Positions 25,685-34,869 are shown, counted from the first letter of the stretch. The stretch is DNA of 64,000 nucleotides from Nitrospira tepida (GCF_947241125.1 NZ_OX365700.1:2574001-2638000); one strand, 5' to 3'. Numbers and translations are program-made. Notes: generated by a model not told the origin, from the letters alone.

Positions 25685-28461
25685 GGCTTCGCCTTCCCTT
25701 CCGGCGTGCCACGCACGAAGGCCGCCATCTTGCCGCCTTCGAGCATCCTTTTCGGGTCCAACAGGCCAAAGAGCTGAATGAGTTTCGCCACTACGCCGGT
25801 CCACCCGGTCTGATGGCTCGCGCCAAGCCCGGCTCCGTTATCGCCATGGAAGTATTCATAAAAGAGGATGTGGTCCCGCCAGTGAGGGTCCTCCTGATAT
25901 TTCTTGGTGCCGCCATAAACCGGCCGCTTCCCGTCAGCATTGCGCAGAAACATGCGCGTCAGGCGATCGGCAATGTCCTTGCTGACCTCAAACAGATTCA
26001 TCATCTTGCCGGACCCAGTGGGGCATTCGATTGTGAAGTTGTCACCGTAATAGAGATAGTACGCCAGCAGTGCCCGGATGATCAGGGCATTCACCGGCAT
26101 CCAGACCGGCCCCCGCCAGTTCGAGTTGCCCCCGAACATGCCGGTATTGGATTCCGCCGGCAGGTAATCGACACGGTACTCCTGTCCGTCGACGCAGAAG
26201 ACATAGGGGTGTTGCTGGTGGAACTTGGAGAGCGAGCGGATGCCATAGGGGCTCAGGAACTCGTTCTCGTCCAGCATCTTCGACAAGATCCGGCGCAGCC
26301 GCTCCTCGTTGACGAGCGCAAAGATGCCGCGGTCTGCCACACCGAGATGGCCCGGTCCCGTCTTATGGACCGAGGTCAGCAGCTCCGGCATCTGCCGCGC
26401 ACGTTCCATAAACATCGCCACCGCTTGCGGCACCCGCTCGCGCTGCCAGGCCTCGACCACGGTGGTGGCGCACAGCGGCAGGAGGCCCACCATCGAACGC
26501 ACTTTGAGTTTGGTGCCGCTTCCATCCGGCAGGCGAAGCAGATCGTAATAAAAGCCGTCTTCTTCATCCCACATGCCGTCATCTCCGGGCCGATTCATGG
26601 CCGCGGCGATATACAGGAAATGCTCGACAAACTTCCCCACCATGCCTTCATAGGTGCGGTCGTGAGGGACGATTTCAACCGAGAGCTCCAGCATGTTCTG
26701 GGTAAACAGGGCCATCCAGGCCGTCCCATCCGCCTGTTCCAAATACCCTCCGGTGGGCAGGGGGGCGCTGCGGTCGAACACGCCGATATTGTCGAGGCCG
26801 AGGAAGCCGCCTTCGAACACGTTCTTCCCGAACCGGTCCTTCCGGTTGACCCACCATGTGAAATTGAGCAGGAGCTTGTTGAAGGCTGACTTCAGGAAAT
26901 CCACGTCGGCCTCGCCCCGCAGCGCCAGTTCGGTGCGGTGGAGGAAGAGAGTCGCCCAGCTATGGACCGGGGGGTTCACGTCGCTGAAGTTCCACTCATA
27001 GGCCGGGATCTGACCGCTGGGATGCAGATAGACCCCGCGCAACATCATTTCCATCTGCTGCTTTGCAAAGTCAGGGTCCACGATCGAGAGCGGCAGCGTA
27101 TGGAACGCGAGGTCCCAGGCAGCGTACCAGGGGTACTCCCACTTGTCGGGCATGGAGATGATGTCGTCGTTGATCATGTGGAACCACTCTCGGTTCCGGA
27201 AATGGCGGCTGCCGCGATGGAGCGGGTGGGCGTTGTGCTCCTCGAGCCAGGCATCACCGTCCCAATAGTAATACTGTTTGGACCAGAGCATGCCGGCGAG
27301 CGCCTGGCGCATTACGTTGGCCGCATCCGGACTCACGGATGGCGGCGTCACCGCGCGATAGAATTCGTCGGCTTCCCCCAGCCGCTCCTGCACGATCTGG
27401 TCAAAGGCCTGGCCGAAAGGACCGGCATCGCCTTTTGCTTTGCCTTTGACGGTTGTTTTCGCAGGATTGTCGCCAATCTGCGCTGAGGCCTGCCGGACGA
27501 GACGCAGCCGCACCGCCGCCGATTGACGCGGCCCCACCTTCAGCCGGTAATGCGCCGCGGCCTTCGTGCCCTGCCGCTCCGGGTTCACGGCATCCTGACG
27601 ACCCTCTACCACATAGTTATTGATCGCATCCTTGAGATAGGGGCCGGCGTCCGGATAGTCGAGATGGAGTTTGGCATGGTTGGTTGAGTTCTCGGTAAAG
27701 AGCAGCGGCACATCGCCATCGCAGTACAGGTCGTACCCGCCAAGGACGGGGTGCAGGGCCGCAATCGTCTTCGCTCCCGCCGGCCCTTCGATCTCCTTCA
27801 GCAGCGGCTTCTCGCCGCGTCGGCTGATCCAGGGAGCCCAGTCGTTGCGAAACCACAGGGTCGGCAACACATGCAGCTCTGCCTCCTCCGGCCCCCGGTT
27901 GGCCACAGTAATCTTGATGAGAATGTCCTCGGGCGACGCCTTCGCATATTCCACGAACACGTCGAAGTAGCGGTCCTCGTTGAACACGCCCGTGTCCAAC
28001 AATTCGTATTCCATCTCTTCCCGGCTCCGCCGCCTGTTCGTCTCCACCAGATCGGCATAGGGATAGGCCGCTTGCGGGTACTTGTAGAGAAACTTCATGT
28101 ACGAATGCGTCGGCGTGCTGTCGAGGTAGAAGTAATATTCTTTGACGTCTTCGCCGTGGTTCGCCTCGCTATTGGTCAGGCCGAACAGACGTTCTTTCAG
28201 AATGGAGTCCTTGCCGTTCCACAGAGCGAGAGCGAAGCGGAGCCGTTGCTTGTCATCGGAGATTCCCCCCAAGCCGTCCTCGCCCCAGCGATAGGCCCGG
28301 GAACGGGCATGGTCGTGGGTGAAGAAATTCCACGCATCGCCGCCGTAACTGTAATCCTCCCGGACTGTCCCCCATTGCCGCTCACTCAGATAGGGTCCCC
28401 ATTTCCGCCATGCGACATTGTCTTCACGCGCGGCGTCCAATCGCTTGGCTTCCTCTGTCAT
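25681..28461 (-). CDS. GH63-family glucosidase (MGH1-like)
   Basis: 926 aa. The N-terminal part (RKWGPYLSERQWGTVREDYSYGGDAWNFFTHDHARSRAYRWGEDGLGG) is the highly conserved start of bacterial GH63-like glucosidases. The (alpha/alpha)6 barrel follows, with MLWSKQYYYWDGDAWLEEH, WEYPWYAAWDLAFHTLP, and GGFLGLDNIGVFDRSAPLPTGGYLEQADGTAWMA. There is no signal peptide, so it is cytoplasmic. Substrates of this group include alpha-glucosides such as glucosylglycerate; the one here is unknown. AAGGAGG lies just before the ATG. It is translationally coupled to the broken GH13 gene, so the pair probably handled a storage or osmolyte glucan. Confidence 0.88.
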   Translation of the reverse strand: MTEEAKRLDAAREDNVAWRKWGPYLSERQWGTVREDYSYGGDAWNFFTHDHARSRAYRWGEDGLGGISDDKQRLRFALALWNGKDSILKERLFGLTNSEANHGEDVKEYYFYLDSTPTHSYMKFLYKYPQAAYPYADLVETNRRRSREEMEYELLDTGVFNEDRYFDVFVEYAKASPEDILIKITVANRGPEEAELHVLPTLWFRNDWAPWISRRGEKPLLKEIEGPAGAKTIAALHPVLGGYDLYCDGDVPLLFTENSTNHAKLHLDYPDAGPYLKDAINNYVVEGRQDAVNPERQGTKAAAHYRLKVGPRQSAAVRLRLVRQASAQIGDNPAKTTVKGKAKGDAGPFGQAFDQIVQERLGEADEFYRAVTPPSVSPDAANVMRQALAGMLWSKQYYYWDGDAWLEEHNAHPLHRGSRHFRNREWFHMINDDIISMPDKWEYPWYAAWDLAFHTLPLSIVDPDFAKQQMEMMLRGVYLHPSGQIPAYEWNFSDVNPPVHSWATLFLHRTELALRGEADVDFLKSAFNKLLLNFTWWVNRKDRFGKNVFEGGFLGLDNIGVFDRSAPLPTGGYLEQADGTAWMALFTQNMLELSVEIVPHDRTYEGMVGKFVEHFLYIAAAMNRPGDDGMWDEEDGFYYDLLRLPDGSGTKLKVRSMVGLLPLCATTVVEAWQRERVPQAVAMFMERARQMPELLTSVHKTGPGHLGVADRGIFALVNEERLRRILSKMLDENEFLSPYGIRSLSKFHQQHPYVFCVDGQEYRVDYLPAESNTGMFGGNSNWRGPVWMPVNALIIRALLAYYLYYGDNFTIECPTGSGKMMNLFEVSKDIADRLTRMFLRNADGKRPVYGGTKKYQEDPHWRDHILFYEYFHGDNGAGLGASHQTGWTGVVAKLIQLFGLLDPKRMLEGGKMAAFVRGTPEGKAKP

Positions 28462-28563
28462 GACATGCCTCCTTGGTCGGGCCTTTCCCGCGACAACCTA
28501 TTCCTGAGGACGTACCACGCTGTCGGACATGGACATTTTATCCGTCACCCCCAGCAGCAGATA

Positions 28564-28579
28564 CTGTCAGTTTTGACAG
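28564..28579 (-). promoter_or_regulatory. Palindromic site CTGTCAGTTTTGACAG (copy 5)
   Basis: Exact 16-base match, 103 bp upstream of the GH63 gene on the minus strand. Between the two, TGGTACG followed at 10 bp by GG is only a partial -24/-12 match. Confidence 0.55.
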
Positions 28580-28639
28580 GCGGTCTAGCGGGTTCCCGGT
28601 AGGACAACAATGGGCGGTGGTTCCGAGCGGCCGCGGATC

Positions 28640-29122
28640 TTACTCGGTCCGCCAGGTGGCCGTCAGGCGCGTGATCGCGGCGGGCGAGATCCCCGCCGCG
28701 TCGGCCTCCAGCAGCGCCGGCAGGGCCTCGCGGAAATCCCCGGTGGACAGGCCATGAAGATAAAGCAGGGGGCACGGCGCTGACCTGGGGCGAGCGCGCA
28801 GATAGGGAGGCAAGATCCGGCTGATGAACTTATGCCACACCTCGTCGACGCGCCGGCGCTCATTCCCCCGAGGCGCACGAATCGTGATCGTCCCGGTTCC
28901 CACCGTCAGGCGACGCGGCCGGGCCTGCCCATTGTGGACCACCAAGGCATGGCCACGAGGGTCGCGGGCATCGCGGTGCCGTTGCCGATACTCCTCCGCT
29001 TCGACCTCCAAGGCGGCCAGAATCATGCGGCGGGCCCCTTCCCGCGCCAACTCGTCCAGCGCTGTGGCCACGGCCTGCTCACTCTCTTGCGCTCCGTCCT
29101 GCGTTCGGACTATCGGCAGCAT
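28640..29122 (-). pseudogene. IS256 (mutator)-family transposase, N-terminal fragment
   Basis: 160 codons from ATG 29122 to a stop at 28640. Text typical of the family: DELAREGARRMILAALEVEAEEY, GTITIRAPRG, FISRILPPYLR, LLYLHGLSTGDFREALPALLEADAAGISPAAITRLTATW. Full-length proteins run to about 400 aa; here the DDE catalytic domain is missing and the frame stops right after TATW. It is an inactive remnant next to the second copy of the 1.08-kb duplication. Confidence 0.85.
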
Positions 29123-29297
29123 CGGCGTGCCTTTCCCCGGCCTGCCAGCCGGTGTGTTCGGGTTTTCTTCACCCGGAAAGCTACGCCACCTACTCACCCT
29201 TGTTCCACAACTTCCAACTATATCTCGTACAGCTCACTTTCTCTCTACAGTCCAATACTGAAGACTTCTGCAGTCGAATGGAGAACAGCACCGGCAA

Positions 29298-29996
29298 GTG
29301 CAATTCAGCGAGTTGTGTTATGCCTTGATCGCCGAAGTGGAGAATCCCGCCAGCCATCGGAAGCTGCTCGTCGTCAGTCTGCATCTGCATTCCGGGATCG
29401 AGCGAGACGAATATTTCACGCAACGGCTGCTCGTCGCGCAGAGCGAAGGACGGATTCAGGACCAGGCTTCCGCGCAACAGATCCTGAACGCCTTGGCGGA
29501 GGATCAGCAACAACGGGTCCAGGAACTGCGTACGTTGCTCGCGGAGCTTAAGCGGCTGCAGGCCGCCGGCTCGTATGTGGGCATCCTCATCGGCGGAGAC
29601 TTCAACTTTGAGCCGGACTCGCCGGAATATCGCGAGTTGCAGGAGGCCGGTCTGCGCGATACCTACACGGTCGCGCGCCGAACCGGAGAATTGCACACCT
29701 ATGACCCGAGACTGAATCCGGTCGCCCGCCAGGAGGAGATCGAATTGCCGCCGACCTTGGCCTCGGTCATACAAAGGATGCCGGAAGATCAACAGCAACG
29801 GATCAAGGACGGCTACCGCCGCGGGGTGAGCCAGGCCCGGCGCATTGATTTTCTCTTCATGATGCTGGCGGACCCGGCTCATCCGTTGGGCTGCCTCAGG
29901 CAGGAACTCTTCGGCCGCCCGAATGCCGTGACCCTCGGCGCCGGTTCCGACCATTTTGGCGTGCTGGACACCTACACGACGGACGGCAATTGCTGA
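29298..29996 (+). pseudogene. Truncated second copy of the EEP-family lipoprotein gene
   Basis: 232 codons matching the C-terminal part of the gene at 18810-20006, including GGDFNFEP and SDHFGV. The signal peptide and the LTYNTLHG and QEVNP metal blocks are absent, so it cannot be a working enzyme. The first ten or so codons match copy 1 at protein level but with many synonymous changes (caattcagcgag against cagttcggcgaa), then the match becomes nearly perfect. This abrupt change suggests recombination between a diverged paralog and copy 1. Confidence 0.85.
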
Positions 29997-30407
29997 GCCT
30001 ATTCCACCACGGCCCTCACGAGTGATCGTACAGGTGCAACGATGCGGCTAAGAACACGGAAGACGACCGGTCTTCTCCGAACGTGTGGGGTATGGATAGG
30101 CGGACTATTTCTGCTCGCTTCCTTAACCGGCTGCTCGAGTTCCATCTACGGATGGCAGGTCCGGACCAATTCGACAGAATTGTCCCCGTCTTTCCATCCA
30201 GCCAGCTTGGAACAGGATGGCGTGGCGATCTTCCCGGCGATCACGGCCCCTGGCCTTCGTGGGAACGAGGTGGGGTTGGCCCATTACCTCGGCCAGATTC
30301 TGCGGAGAGTATCCCCGAACTGGCAAATCGTATCCGAGCAGGACACGCTCGCGCGCCTCAATCGGCAAGGGTTGGCGGGACAGTATACCAGCGTGAGGAA
30401 TGATTAC
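29329..30407 (+). repeat. 1,079-bp direct repeat, copy 2
   Basis: Near-identical to 19339-20417. The left edge merges into a diverged homologous stretch; the right edge is sharp, after GATTAC at 30402-30407. The two copies enclose about 8.9 kb holding the protease, patatin, GH13, GH63 and transposase fragment. Confidence 0.93.
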
Positions 30408-30440
30408 TCCAAAGGCGTGCCCAATCCTCTCTTATTTTGA
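30042..30440 (+). pseudogene. Truncated second copy of the uncharacterised lipoprotein gene
   Basis: Identical in protein to the first 122 residues of the gene at 20052-20861, including the lipobox, then diverges after SVRNDY and ends in 10 unrelated residues (SKGVPNPLLF). It lacks about 55% of the original. It could still make a short lipoprotein but is best seen as a duplication by-product. Confidence 0.85.
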
Positions 30441-30783
30441 GGGACTGTCAAACCACCAGTGTGAGCCAGAGGGAAACTGCCTCGATCGTGAAATCGGTGC
30501 CCGGTAACTATAATAGCTGGATCATGCGAACCTTTCCCCTCATCGGGATACGGTCAAAGGACGCCTGCCAGGCTGCAGCGCGGGCTTCGAATATTGAACT
30601 GGAAGCCCTCTTGTCGCCCCGGGTTTGATTTACGCGAATACCCGAGGCCTCTGGCTACGAACGTTTCTTGACTCTGGCGCAGACTGCTGTATATTAAGAG
30701 GCTCTCTGGCTCAGTTCGTACGATTCATTGGTCGTGTGAGTCTGGTCCAAACCCAGCCCTGACTGTCACCTCCTATTTCAACC
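30441..30783 (+). other. Intergenic region after the duplication
   Basis: 343 bp without a recognisable gene. It starts with GGGACTGTCAAACC, a loose half-match to the repeated palindrome. Nothing else stands out. Confidence 0.4.
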
Positions 30784-30990
30784 ATGGCGAATGATTGGGC
30801 AGAAAAACAGGCGGAGAATATCCTGGATGCTTTCATTGAAGATGATGGGGCGGACGATTTGCTTCACCTGCAACAGGCCATTGCCAGCGCTCTCCGATCA
30901 GCCTATCAGCGTGGAAAAACGGAACAGCTTGCGAAACAGCCTGGGTCGTCTCCTGCTCAGGGTAGGGAGAGCAGGGGAAAGCCGAAGTGA
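30784..30990 (+). CDS. Small acidic-then-basic hypothetical protein
   Basis: 68 aa. The first 50 residues are a well-formed amphipathic helical pattern (WAEKQAENILDAFIEDDGADDLLHLQQAIASALRSAYQRGKTEQL) with normal codon use; the end is polar and basic. No signal or membrane segment. I do not recognise the family. The ribosome site is weak, so this is a probable but unproven gene. Confidence 0.5.
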   Translation: MANDWAEKQAENILDAFIEDDGADDLLHLQQAIASALRSAYQRGKTEQLAKQPGSSPAQGRESRGKPK

Positions 30991-31137
30991 GTTTCCCGTC
31001 CGTCGCGGACCCACATTGCATTCGATCGGGCCCAGGTGTTCAATGACCACGTGCTGGCCAGGGCCATCCTCGACCGTTCCGTCCTCCAGACAACCGTCAT
31101 TTTAGCATCCAGGTGGAGCGCTACTGGCTCCGAAAGT
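30989..31137 (+). pseudogene. Possible IstB (IS21 helper) C-terminal remnant
   Basis: Frame text IAFDRAQVFNDHVLARAILDR resembles the end of IstB-like ATPases (typical ...FxxWxxVFxDxxxAxAILDRLLHH). After one frame change it continues SIQVERYWLRK and stops, like the family's GESYRLR ending. Only about 45 codons remain. Assignment is from pattern memory. Confidence 0.4.
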
Positions 31138-31416
31138 AGAAGGCTTGAGACCGGAGAGATCGGCGGCTTTTATCTCGTAGCCAGACCATCATCACCAACT
31201 GCGCTATCCCTGCATTCCGAAGCCATTGCTTCACAAGCCATTACAGGCGCGATCCTGTTGCCAGCTTGGACAGCCTTTATCGGACTGGCAGCAGACGAGC
31301 TGAGTGATCTCGGAAGACCATCCGGACAGCCAAGCAGGAAAAATGGGCCACAAAATGTGGAAACCGGAGGGGAGATATCACGAGATGAGGCTAATTTGTG
31401 AAATTTTAATGGGAGA

Positions 31417-31493
31417 TGGTGCCGAGGGACAGAATCGAACTGTCGACACCAGCCTTTTCAGGGCTGTGCTCTGCCAACTGAGCTACCTCGGCA
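31417..31493 (-). tRNA. tRNA-Phe (GAA)
   Basis: Acceptor stem TGCCGAG/CTCGGCA closes; anticodon stem CAGCC/GGCTG with loop CTGAAAA gives anticodon GAA. The T-arm carries GTTCGATTC. CCA is encoded (31419-31417). Confidence 0.96.
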
Positions 31494-31660
31494 TTCCGGC
31501 AGGTTTTTTTGCGAGTGCGTACCTGAAGCTGGGGTGATGTAACAGGATTACCCGATCAAAATCAAGTCGCGGTTTTATGAGACACTGGAGGTGTTTCTCC
31601 GCTAGCATCCATGAAGAAAGGCTGCGCCTGAAGAGCCCGCGACACACGCCAAGCACGGTA

Positions 31661-31753
31661 TGGCGGAGAGGGCGGGATTTGAACCCGCGACAAGGCTTTT
31701 GGCCCTGTGACGGTTTAGCAAACCGTTGCCTTCGGCCACTCGGCCACCTCTCC
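31661..31753 (-). tRNA. tRNA-Ser (GCU)
   Basis: GGAGAGG/CCTCTCC acceptor stem, class II length with a long variable arm, anticodon loop TTGCTAA (anticodon GCU), T-arm GGTTCAAATCC, encoded CCA. It follows tRNA-Phe by 167 bp on the same strand side. Confidence 0.96.
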
Positions 31754-32260
31754 ACGTCGGCCTTTCGCCTCAACTACTGTAAATCTTTTTCAGAGAGCGA
31801 ATCGGAAGCCGCTTATATTACCCCAGAGGTCCGGATCCCTACAAGAGTCGATCGACGGCAAGCACAGACCAGCAGAACAAGATGATGAATGATTTCCTAT
31901 ACCGGTGACGCTAAGCTGATTTTTTGACGTTCTCTCTTGTCCCATCTCGTCGACGTCGGAGATGGCGAATGAAATCCGTCACTGGCAGGGTGAAGGCCAA
32001 CGAGAGCAGAGACGGGGAGATAGGTGACGAAGGCCTCGTTGTAGCGGATTTCGCGGGACGCTCCTTTTTCTCCACGGACGGCGTGATCATACGGGGACGC
32101 GGTGCATATCGGATCTCGACATGAGCCGGGCGCACGACGCCGCTCGCCGCCATCATATGCAGAGCCCTGAGCTTTACTTTTGCCTGTTCGCGTTTCCGAC
32201 TGATGGACATGGCGGATCTCATCGAGTGGGTCTACTGAAACGGGGGAGTTCCATCCTGCC
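31754..32260. other. Intergenic region right of the tRNAs
   Basis: 507 bp. Overlapping open frames on both strands (for example 31911-32222 minus) are rich in Arg/Ser/Pro and look like chance. I see no RNA gene or convincing protein here; a promoter for the two minus-strand tRNAs must lie close to 31754. Confidence 0.35.
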
Positions 32261-32494
32261 TCAAATCCAGAGAATGCGTTGGAGGTCCTCCGTCAGATCC
32301 CGGGGCCGTTGGCAGTGGCTGCACCGGGCATAGACCGCGCTCGCTGCGCTGTTCGACCCGCTCCGAATGACCAACTGGTACCGGTGCCAGCCGCAATGCG
32401 GACAGGGGGCGCCTTCCAGTTCGCGACGGATCGCCCCGATGCGTCCCGGCTGTTTCTGCGTGCTGTGTGACCGCCGACCAACGGGTTTTTCCAT
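32261..32494 (-). CDS. Small zinc-ribbon protein
   Basis: 77 aa from ATG 32494 with AAAGGAGG five bases upstream. Two CxxC knuckles, CPHCGWHRYQLV and YARCSHCQRP, make a four-Cys zinc ribbon. The N-terminus is basic (MEKPVGRRSHSTQKQPGR). Likely binds nucleic acid or a protein partner; exact role unknown. Confidence 0.8.
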   Translation of the reverse strand: MEKPVGRRSHSTQKQPGRIGAIRRELEGAPCPHCGWHRYQLVIRSGSNSAASAVYARCSHCQRPRDLTEDLQRILWI

Positions 32495-32735
32495 CGCAGC
32501 CTCCTTTGTCGCCGTTGCCCGGAATGGAATCGAAGGCTCACCCGCGTATCGCGAAGCGCAAACACGTGGGTAGGATAGTGAGGCAGCCGCTAGAGTGAAA
32601 TACCGAAGAGGTAGGTGCTGTTATACCGAGGCAGGATTTTTCTTCGACGTCGATGGAAGAGGATGCGGGAAGGGAGAGTGGAACAGGACGGGGGCAACAC
32701 CAGACCGCGGAAGACAACCTGCGGCGCGGCCCTGT

Positions 32736-33083
32736 TTAGTCTGCGACCGACGCAGCGTAGTGCCTGGTGGCGAGGCCCTGGATGAGCTGACTGAGCCTGG
32801 TGCGCTCGGCGGGCTGCATGGCGAGAAACTCGACCCCGAAGGCCTGCCCTTTCACCCACCGAATTTTTACGCGGTCGATGTTGATCGGAATCGGCCGGTT
32901 CGGCACCACCAACCGGATGGCAAGCGGGATGCCGGCCCGCACGGTCAAGTCTCCATCAATCCGGCATCCTCCCAGCGACATGTCAAAGATGGTGCCCCGC
33001 CCTAAAAAGGCGTCCCCAAGGAAGTGGACCGTATATTTGGTCTGAAAACGACTGTAGTGCCTCGGAGCAAAAATGGTGCTCAT
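32736..33083 (-). CDS. PilZ-domain protein
   Basis: 115 aa from ATG 33083 with GGGAGGT upstream. It has the PilZ c-di-GMP motif set: basic RHYSRF near the N-terminus (RxxxR-like) and DMSLGGCRIDG (D/NxSxxG). The remaining strands (IPLAIRLVVP, DRVKIRWVKGQAFGVEFL) complete the barrel. It probably acts as a c-di-GMP receptor; an HD-GYP phosphodiesterase-type protein lies at 45629-47155. No partner is adjacent. Confidence 0.88.
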   Translation of the reverse strand: MSTIFAPRHYSRFQTKYTVHFLGDAFLGRGTIFDMSLGGCRIDGDLTVRAGIPLAIRLVVPNRPIPINIDRVKIRWVKGQAFGVEFLAMQPAERTRLSQLIQGLATRHYAASVAD

Positions 33084-33301
33084 GGGCGACCTCCCTGTCG
33101 GATGATGCGTATACCGAATCGAGCCAAGAATTCTATGTCTGAACGGATACACGCATAGTACAAACTTCCCTCGGCACAGTGCTATGCATCATTCGGTCAC
33201 AGGCTTGTACTTCCGAGGGGGAGGGCCTATCGAGGCTGGGAATGGCGGCAGGGCAGGGAAACGTGGAACCGAACACCCCCTTCCTTCAACTGGTGAGCAG
33301 G

Positions 33302-33325
33302 ATGGCGGAGGGGGCGAGATTTGAA
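33302..33325 (-). repeat. Left attachment repeat (24 bp)
   Basis: Identical to 40509-40532. Starts ATGGCGGAGGG and ends GATTTGAA; in minus orientation it is the last part of the tRNA T-arm, acceptor stem and CCA. Confidence 0.92.
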
Positions 33326-33442
33326 GCCCCTGAGACCCCAGAGACTATAGGCCACGAACTAACCGAATCCTCAGATTCACCAGCACTTACAGACGAAACT
33401 GAAGAGGGTAGGGAACCGATAAAAACCGATCGGGAAGGATAG
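33326..33442 (+). other. Detached alternative 3' end of the integrase gene
   Basis: In the circular element the integrase frame reads through the core (MAEGARFE) into this stretch: 38 residues starting APETPETIGHELTESSD and ending EPIKTDREG, then TAG at 33440-33442. The tail is strongly acidic and looks like protein. While integrated it is cut off from its gene. The frame matches exactly across the junction. Confidence 0.75.
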
Positions 33443-33463
33443 TTCCGCCACAGTTCAGCCACA
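33442..33463 (+). repeat. Left tandem 11-bp repeats (candidate integrase arm sites)
   Basis: GTTCCGCCACA (33442-33452) followed directly by GTTCAGCCACA (33453-33463). The same pattern, GAACCGCCACA twice, occurs at 40451-40472 near the other end. Confidence 0.6.
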
Positions 33464-33481
33464 GCGATGAGCTTAGAGCGC

Positions 33482-34015
33482 TCACGAATTAAGACCAGAA
33501 GCAGAATTGCGTGATTTTTGTTTCTCTACAAAATTCAACAAGTCGTTCAGCAACGTTTCAACGGCATCGACCAACTTCTTTACCTCTTCCACTGAGGGGG
33601 CTTCTTGGTCAACTGGCTTCCCTTTCTTGGGAATAAAGAAGGGTTGGTCCCTGTCCGTGAAATACCATAGCGCATGTACAAGACGGTTTCGCTTGTCATT
33701 TACAGCATCCAAGCCCTTCAGGATCGCCTTAAGAGTTCTAATATCTTCAGGTTGTCGAAGTTTTGCTGACGCGGCTCGACCGACCCGGTTTATGAGACTC
33801 TTCAGAGGGAGGTCTTCCGTAAGGACCCTCCCGCACTCTAAGTCAATACCAATCAGAAAGCAAAGATGTGCTTCTAGGATGAAATGGGAAAGGGAAAGAC
33901 GCATGACCAAGGAGCCAATGGCTTTCTCATACTGTTCTAATAACGGCTCTGGCGGAAGCAGGTCTAGCGGCGACGGTGTGCGCTCAGGAGTTTTGTTACG
34001 TGACTGTTTTTCCAT
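33482..34015 (-). CDS. HEPN-like protein
   Basis: 177 aa, all helical in appearance, no signal or membrane span. Residues about 118-128 read DAVNDKRNRLVHALWYF, containing RNxxxH, the catalytic motif of HEPN ribonucleases, set after a helix as in that fold. The charged N-terminus is basic and Pro-rich, the C-terminus helical. Many HEPN proteins on mobile elements act in toxin or defence systems, but no MNT-type antitoxin lies beside it. Function is therefore open. Confidence 0.65.
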   Translation of the reverse strand: MEKQSRNKTPERTPSPLDLLPPEPLLEQYEKAIGSLVMRLSLSHFILEAHLCFLIGIDLECGRVLTEDLPLKSLINRVGRAASAKLRQPEDIRTLKAILKGLDAVNDKRNRLVHALWYFTDRDQPFFIPKKGKPVDQEAPSVEEVKKLVDAVETLLNDLLNFVEKQKSRNSASGLNS

Positions 34016-34428
34016 GGGGCCAAGAGCTTACCATCTTGGCCACCCCGGCGGAAGCGTCCATGAAGTAAACATTCGCAGACTCCGTATAACCATTGGTTTT
34101 CACGGACGAATCTGCCCGCCCGTGGCGAAAGTGTGGCTGACATGAACCCGACCGTATCAAGCGAAACGCCCTCTCTGAAAGCCAGAGCACACGCACATAC
34201 CCTCATGAAACGCGCCGGGAAGGGGTTAGGTAGCCGGGCAATTGACCGCCGGACCAATTAGGGTAGGCGCTCGACCATGGGCGCGGAGCAGGCCATCGAA
34301 CTAGTGCGGCGAAAAGTTGCGCGGACCCCACCCCCCTTCACAAATCGCTGTTAGAGCCGCAACCGCCGGACCCCTCGCGTTACATTTTAAAAATTTCAGG
34401 GTAGGGGATATGGAGGGGGTGGAGAGTA
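34016..34428. other. Island intergenic region
   Basis: 413 bp. Open frames here (for example 33964-34257 minus) lack ribosome sites and protein-like composition. I see no structure I can name. Confidence 0.4.
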
Positions 34429-34713
34429 TCACCGTGTTCTCTGGTTGTAGCGTGAGTATTCGTTGAAGATCTCCCTCCAGACGGTTTTTTCCAGGCAACT
34501 CCAATCATAAGCATGCCATCGCGCGGCAGCCTCTATACAGTTTCCGAGGAGCATAAAATCATACTCCACAATTTCATAACCAGCAGGCCCGGGGTTCCTA
34601 GCAATCTCCAGATCATAACGTGGCCACCAGAGCACGGCGGCGACAATCGCGAACACGATCCACCAGAGTAGGGCCTCCTCGTCATCATTCATGGGTGGGT
34701 TCTGCCTATTCAT
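34429..34713 (-). CDS. Small membrane protein, unknown
   Basis: 94 aa from ATG 34713 (a second ATG at 34692 is also possible). One clear membrane helix, LLWWIVFAIVAAVLWW (about 14-29), after a short acidic N-terminus, so the C-terminal part with two Cys (GNCIEAA, YDWSCLEK) and many aromatic residues is on one side of the membrane. No family recognised. Confidence 0.55.
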   Translation of the reverse strand: MNRQNPPMNDDEEALLWWIVFAIVAAVLWWPRYDLEIARNPGPAGYEIVEYDFMLLGNCIEAAARWHAYDWSCLEKTVWREIFNEYSRYNQRTR

Positions 34714-34869
34714 ACCCTGCCGTGTCAATACCTAGAGCACGAAATGGAAGTATTATGCGAGGAGCGCCCCCCAGAAAGGGTAATAGCCTGCCGACGGTTC
34801 ATCGCTCTAGTATCCCCCTCCTATGTAGATTGTCTCAATGGTGTTTATTTCCAATTATGAGGGGGACTT

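Noticed and set aside
31911-32222. 103-codon minus-strand frame right of the tRNAs
   Set aside because: Arg/Ser/Pro-rich text, overlapping open frames on the other strand, and no ribosome signal.
33179-33442. Stand-alone 87-codon gene left of the island
   Set aside because: Its first half is chromosome before the att core and its second half is the severed integrase tail; the frame exists only because of the junction.
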